In this document: positions 59,465 through 64,000 of the stretch, in pieces | How the letters are laid out: every line of letters starts with the position of its first letter | Numbering within the stretch: the stretch's first letter is position 1 | Source of the DNA: Anastatus disparis | Taxonomy: Eukaryota; Arthropoda; Insecta; Hymenoptera; Eupelmidae | DNA length: 64,000 bases | Direction: 5' to 3' | NCBI GenBank assembly: GCA_017163975.1 | Contig: JAFFSR010000136.1 | Span: 7,747,501-7,811,500, forward strand | Made by a program: the position numbers and the translations under genes | Notes under the pieces: generated by a model | What the model saw: only the letters and a program-made list of their open reading frames with translations | What the model was told of the DNA's origin: nothing | Databases searched by the model: none

Positions 59465-59615
59465 ATATGTAAATGATTTTTATAAATAACTGTAAATAAG
59501 TATAGATAACTGTTAAAAAATGTTTTGATTCCAATACTTTTTTACAGTTATTTACATTTTCTTACAATTATTTACAGTTGTTTACAGTAATTTACTGTTA
59601 TTTACAATTATTAAA
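59465..59615. repeat. Clustered TTATTTACAGT inverted repeats
   Basis: TAACTGTAAATAA-type words on the left face four or more ACAGTTATTTAC/TTTACAATTATT words on the right across ~150 bp, between the duplicated flank and the pseudogene 3' end. Copy A has no counterpart. Confidence 0.55.
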
Positions 59616-59669
59616 AAAAATTATTTCCATATAGATTATAAAAAAATTTGTTTTTTTTATATACGATTA

Positions 59670-61552
59670 TCACAATAAACAAGAACGTTTAAGTGATGGT
59701 CCAGAATCAACAATATTATTAGTAGTTAATTTTCTTTTAGGTACCCTTACAGTAGAAATACACTCAATAAAACTTTTAAGATCATTATTGGTTAAATATT
59801 TAAAAATTTCTTCAGAACATGGATCTGGAAATCCTATTTTTGTTGCAAAATTTAATGCTTCTTTAGCAGGATTCAGTAAACCATCTCTGGCACGAGCTTT
59901 TCTAAATCGCAATTTTAAAAATTTACCGTATATAGGGAAATCGTAATGTGAAATGTTAGATGTTAAAATACGTTTAATTCTTTTATTTTTTATATACTTT
60001 GCCATTTCATTTGAGTCTTTATGTAATGTATCATACAATGTAGAGTAACTATTCAATTTAACTTTTTTCATTTTTTCAATTTCTTGTCGACATTTCATGG
60101 AGAATTCATCATCTTTAAAATTGAGATTACAATGAGAATAATTATTTTCTCTATTTAAAAGTTGATTATATACTTGTGTGTAAGACCTTTTGACTTCGTC
60201 AGAAATATAATAACCTAAAGTCATCATTTTCTTTAAATGTTTTCCAAGTTCAGAAAATACACTATAACTTTCTAAAGAATCGAGATTCATAGAGCAAAAA
60301 ACAGTTTGTTTATCATTATCTAGAATATTAACATCGGCCCCATAATACAGTAATGAGAAAACAACTTCATGATTTTTACTTTGACAAGCTAAATGAAGAG
60401 GTGTTTTGCCTTCTTTATCTTTAACATCAACATTGCAATCAGCTAATAAAAGAGTTATCAAAGTAAAATCATAGAAATGGTATTCATTATTCATGAATGC
60501 AGAAGCATTATGGAGTATGGAGCTTCCGGAAAATGTACAGCTATTAACATCAGCATTGTGTGATATAAGTAAATCAATTATCTCTTTTTGTCTAATATGA
60601 AGCTTCCTTATATATTTTGTTATTGTATTTATTAAGTTAGAATTTTTAAGTTCATTTTTTATCAATTTATTACCAAATGCATAATACAAAGGTGTTGCAC
60701 CAATAATATTTTTAGCATTTACATCAGCCTTATAGTCTAATAGTAATTTAACAATTTTCACTTGATTTCCACAATTCTTTATCCAGATTCTTATTTTTTC
60801 TGAATCTCTGAAATATGTTTCTTTTAATTCATTCAGTTTTAAATAATTGTGAAAACTTGCTAAATGAAGAGGAGTTGATTCCGTTGCATCTTTCGAATTA
60901 ACATTGGCTCCATATTGTAATAGTAATTTAACTACTTCTATTTGTCCAAATCCAACAGCAAAATGTAAAGCTGAGAAACCGGGAAATTTGTCACTTTTGA
61001 AGTCCACTTTAGTGTCAATTGAAATTTTATTTTTAAAAACTTTCGGATTAAATCTAAATTGTTTTTAGCACAAGCTATATGAAGATGTGAAAGACCCTTT
61101 ACAGTAGTTGGATTGGTACTTTTTGATGCATTCATTAGTGGTAAGTCGATGATATTATCATTTTGTAATAAAATATTTGTACTATGAAGAAATGTTAAAT
61201 TTTTTTTGTTTTTATCATTAAAATCATTGTTATGTTTTATACCTACATTCAATTGAGCATTTAAATTGATAAAATTTAAATTGATGAATAATTGTATTTA
61301 TATTTTCTAATTTTTTATCGAGTTCAATTTTTGAATTGCAATAACTTTCATTTTGCTTCTTGTCAATTTGTACCTGAATTTTTTCCTTGGTTACATGAGC
61401 TAACTGAAAAGCTTTAATCAATAAATCGTAGCCAGACCTATCATCATATCCTATCATATAAACATTGGATGATAATATATGTGTAACTTTTTCTAGGCTA
61501 CCTTCTGTAACTGCCAATAATAAATCTTCTGAGTATCCCTTGGAGTATCCAT
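59670..61552 (-). pseudogene. Decayed duplicate of the ankyrin/PRANC-like gene
   Basis: A paralogue of the gene at 48851-51634, in the same orientation. The C-terminal 445 codons (about 61007-59670) are still open, with ankyrin repeats and the F-box-like tail. The 5' part is ruined. The ATG at 61552-61550 leads into a shifted frame. An in-frame deletion equal to 540 bp of copy A fuses the second repeat to the QLAHVTKEK region (near 61405). A poorly matching segment occupies about 61140-61270. One missing base near 61033 shifts the frame. It also has one tandem ankyrin unit where copy A has three, and lacks the acidic stretch. A shorter protein from an internal start cannot be excluded. Confidence 0.85.
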
Positions 61553-61554
61553 TG

Positions 61555-61930
61555 TTTTCAATTGAATCTATAATATGTGCACATGAGTAACTAGAAAAAA
61601 ATTTTAAATATTAAATTAAATATACTTAAATATTTTATTTGTTTGATTTAAATCTTTTATTTTAGTTATCTCTTTTTCATTTCAATAAATATTTGTTGGT
61701 TAAGAATTTGGTTGAGTTTTATATTTTACTAGAAAATCATTTTATTATTTTGTTCGTAATTTTTGCTTCAAATGAAAAACTATGTATTTATTATTTAATA
61801 ATTGATTTTCAAAAATTTAAGTCACTTTTATTTAAAAAAATTTATATAAAAGTTGATTTTTACTTACGTTGTTTTTTTTTCAAGTGTAATATGTATTTAT
61901 ATAGCTTGTAATAATGTTTGAAATATTTTG
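61555..61930. repeat. Right edge of duplicated segment, copy B
   Basis: About 375 bp matching 51640-52030 upstream of the intact gene (for example AATATGTGCACAT, and AAGAATTTGGTTGAGT). Similarity stops near 61930, giving the other boundary of the duplication. Confidence 0.75.
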
Positions 61931-62580
61931 TAGCGTAGCGTGCTCGCGTTTTGGGATTTAGAGGACATGCTGCACGAAACTAGCACTTTTGCCACGCTTT
62001 CCCAGGGCGAAAATAGCCTATTTTTTAATAGTGAAAAAAAAGAACTGTGAAAAATGTTTAACTTTTTTGAACGGTTCTTTTAAAGAAAGACTAATTTTAG
62101 ATGTGCCTTAACACTTGATCAACAAGGAACGTCAGTATAATAAGCAATAATTTGATATCTTGATTATTTTATAGAGTTTTCATTGATAATTATAAGGTGT
62201 AGATTATTATATTGTAACTCATTTATATTAACAATTTAAAAATTAAATAAAAATTATAAGCAAGTAAAATACGAATAGAACTAAAATTGATAATAGCGTA
62301 ACATGCAAAGCGAAGAGATAAAGTCATTTCGGCGTTATATTATAAAATGCTCCGAGGAATCCCCTATTACTACGCACGATTGCTATTGCTATACTATACA
62401 TAAGTTACCTCCTCACCGCTCCTACGACGCTAATACATATGTGAAACAAAATTTAAATTTATGACTTTATAAAAGATGATTTGAACAAACAATTTCACAT
62501 TATATCAATTGTATTGATTAGAATTAATTATTATTACACATTTTAAGTATATTTTTAAAGTTATAATTTTTTTAAATCTT
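61931..62580. other. Intergenic sequence
   Basis: No gene seen. GC-richer patches at about 61935-62010 and 62330-62440 stand out from the AT-rich background but show no open frame, RNA fold or transposon end that I can support. Confidence 0.4.
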
Positions 62581-62760
62581 TTTCGATTTATCATTCACGG
62601 AGTGTCTAGTTTTGGCGCATATATAGTTTTCGCTTTCTTTTTTTTAATTCATCATTCACGGAACGCCTAGTACTTGCTTTTTGACAGTTTTCGTTTTTAT
62701 TTTTTGAATTATCATTCGTGAAGTGCATAGTTTTGGTTTGTTATTGTTTTTTATTAGTAC
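62580..62760. repeat. Three ~60-bp tandem repeats
   Basis: TCATTCACGGAGTG and its variants start at about 62591, 62652 and 62712, each followed by a CTAG/ATAG segment, GTTTT and a long T run. Three diverged copies of a ~60-bp unit. Confidence 0.75.
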
Positions 62761-62795
62761 AGATTTAATATGGCGAATTTATATCACTCGAGCTA

Positions 62796-62934
62796 TAAAA
62801 TAGTATAAGATACTCGTGGTTTCAATGCCCCATTATTTCACGGCGTTTAGCAGCCTCGCTACGCTCGGCTGCTAATCTCACGCCATCAAATAATGGGCCA
62901 TTTTAGCCACTTGTATCTTAATATACTATTTTAT
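62796..62934. mobile_element. Palindromic element with hairpin core
   Basis: AAAATAGTATAAGATACTCG on the left pairs with the reversed segment ending AATATACTATTTT on the right. Further inward, CCCATTATTT and GGCTGCTAA-type blocks pair around a CCTCGCTACGCTCGG core. A similar CTCGCTNCG core sits in the hAT element at 32737. Noncoding; probably a MITE, but no clear duplication is seen. Confidence 0.6.
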
Positions 62935-63576
62935 TTCTATTATTTTATTCACTCTAAATCTTGAAGAGGTTTTAATCACTACTGACGCCCCATTCCCCGA
63001 CTTTAGCGAGGACGAGCACACTATGATACAAAAAGAGTGAGAACTTTCTCGCTCTTGCTCCTGCTAACTGAGTCGTAGACCAAGCGACTGATTTAAATAA
63101 TAATTATATTTTCTGTAGGGTGAATTCTCCACCCTGATACTTTCTTATAAAGAATAAAAAAAAGATAATAAAGAAGCATGCAGGATTATGATTTGAGGTT
63201 GTATTGAAACTTTAACATCATATTTATATTAAAAGAATCTTTCAATTATATTCTAAATAATTAAATATTTACAATGAAAATCTAATACTAAATCTTTACA
63301 ACGTATTGTGATTCTTTTCTCGATTTCTTACCTCGAAAGAGGTAGTACGCTCGCAAAGTAATTACAACCAATTCGCGTGAAAAAGAGAGATAGAGATTAT
63401 TTTACTGAACTGTGACTCGCGCCGCGTTTTACAATGTAATTCTTTTTAGAGAAACTTACGCTACCGAGATTGACGAAGCGGGCCTACCTCCCGCAGATCT
63501 TTCTCTGCACGTTTTTCTCTCTGCAACTTCCTGGCCTTATGGTATGACCTCGGGATGAGACACTGCCCACATAGCA
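62935..63576. other. Intergenic sequence
   Basis: No gene seen. The stretch from about 63340 to 63570 is GC-richer and CpG-containing, but I could not support a promoter or exon there. Confidence 0.4.
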
Positions 63577-64000
63577 CTGAAGCTTCCAGGAAGCTTCCAT
63601 AAAAGGTTCGGAAACTTCCCGGAAGCTTTCATGTAAGCTTCCTGGAAGCGTAAAATGTCCGGCGCAATTTTCATTCAGAAAGATTCAATGGAAGCTTCCA
63701 GGAAGCTTCCGTGGAAGAAATCAGTAAGCTTCCATGGAAGCTAGCATAAAGGTCTTTTTGAATCTTACAAGAAGCTTTCAAGGAAAATTGCCGCAAGATT
63801 CTAAAAGTACTTCATGGAAGCTTCCACGGAATAATGCAAAAAGCTTACATGCAAGCTTCCGTGAAAGTTTCAATTAAAGCTTCCTGGAAGCGTAAAATGT
63901 CCCGCGCACTTTTCTTTCAGGAAAATTCAATGGAAGATTCCAGGAAGCTTCCATAAAAGAAATCAGTAAGCTTCCATGGAAGCTAGTATAAAAGCCTTTT
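63577..64000. repeat. 242-bp tandem repeat rich in GGAAGCTTCC palindromes
   Basis: The phrase TAAAATGTCC (63651 and 63893) and the phrase TCAGTAAGCTTCCATGG (63721 and 63963) both recur at exactly 242 bp. Within each unit AAGCTTCC and GGAAGCTT words are scattered every 15-40 bp on both strands, many as GGAAGCTTCC palindromes. The array continues past the window edge. Confidence 0.85.

Overview
The window is nuclear DNA of an insect, AT-rich throughout and broken up by transposon debris. The protein-coding genes have spliced exons with GT..AG introns. Their products read as arthropod proteins: a nubbin/pdm class II POU factor, the RNA polymerase II subunit RPB7, the U2AF small subunit with an insect-style C-terminus, and 40S ribosomal protein SA. 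A large single-exon ankyrin gene with a PRANC/F-box-like tail, a combination known from parasitoid wasps, Wolbachia and poxviruses, makes a parasitoid hymenopteran the best guess. That taxonomic guess is an inference, not something shown directly.

Layout. Positions 1-5284 are noncoding sequence upstream of nub, with a GC-richer candidate promoter at about 4690-5000. nub occupies 5285-13792 (+), followed by an A-rich stretch to about 19020 that looks like a long 3' UTR. Polr2G/Rpb7 (20300-21298, +) and U2af38 (21965-23099, +) are compact housekeeping genes. Positions 23100-28999 are mostly repeats: a head-to-head array of ~197-bp units, then a decayed ~112-bp satellite hit by two TA-flanked MITEs. 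A nine-exon C2H2 zinc-finger gene spans 29003-42276 (+), with its middle introns filled by palindromic elements. Positions 42301-48680 are transposon relics: a hAT element inside a MULE remnant, a broken LINE reverse transcriptase and a very young palindromic MITE. The ankyrin gene (48851-51634, -) lies head-to-head with RpSA (52889-54806, +), one intron of which carries a probable C/D snoRNA. Beyond it lie a SINE, foldback sequences, a decayed duplicate of the ankyrin gene (59670-61552, -), and a 242-bp tandem repeat that runs off the right end.

Functionally, Rpb7, U2af38 and RpSA are ubiquitous transcription, splicing and translation genes. nub and the zinc-finger gene are probable transcriptional regulators. 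The ankyrin pair is a recently duplicated accessory family. The genes show no sign of acting in one pathway.

The observations I consider most worth checking are: (i) a 39-codon, glutamine-rich open frame directly after the UGA-C stop of nub; (ii) a C/D-box snoRNA candidate in RpSA intron 3 with a 15-nt perfect antisense match to the 5' region of 18S rRNA, plus a degenerate sister copy in intron 2; (iii) the single-exon ankyrin/PRANC-like gene and its decaying duplicate, in which an in-frame 540-bp deletion maps to a 10-bp direct repeat; (iv) a family of six palindromic elements with CAC(T/G/C)GAG-type ends, five with TA duplications; (v) three hAT-type insertions with 8-bp duplications, one nested in a MITE and one in a MULE relic.
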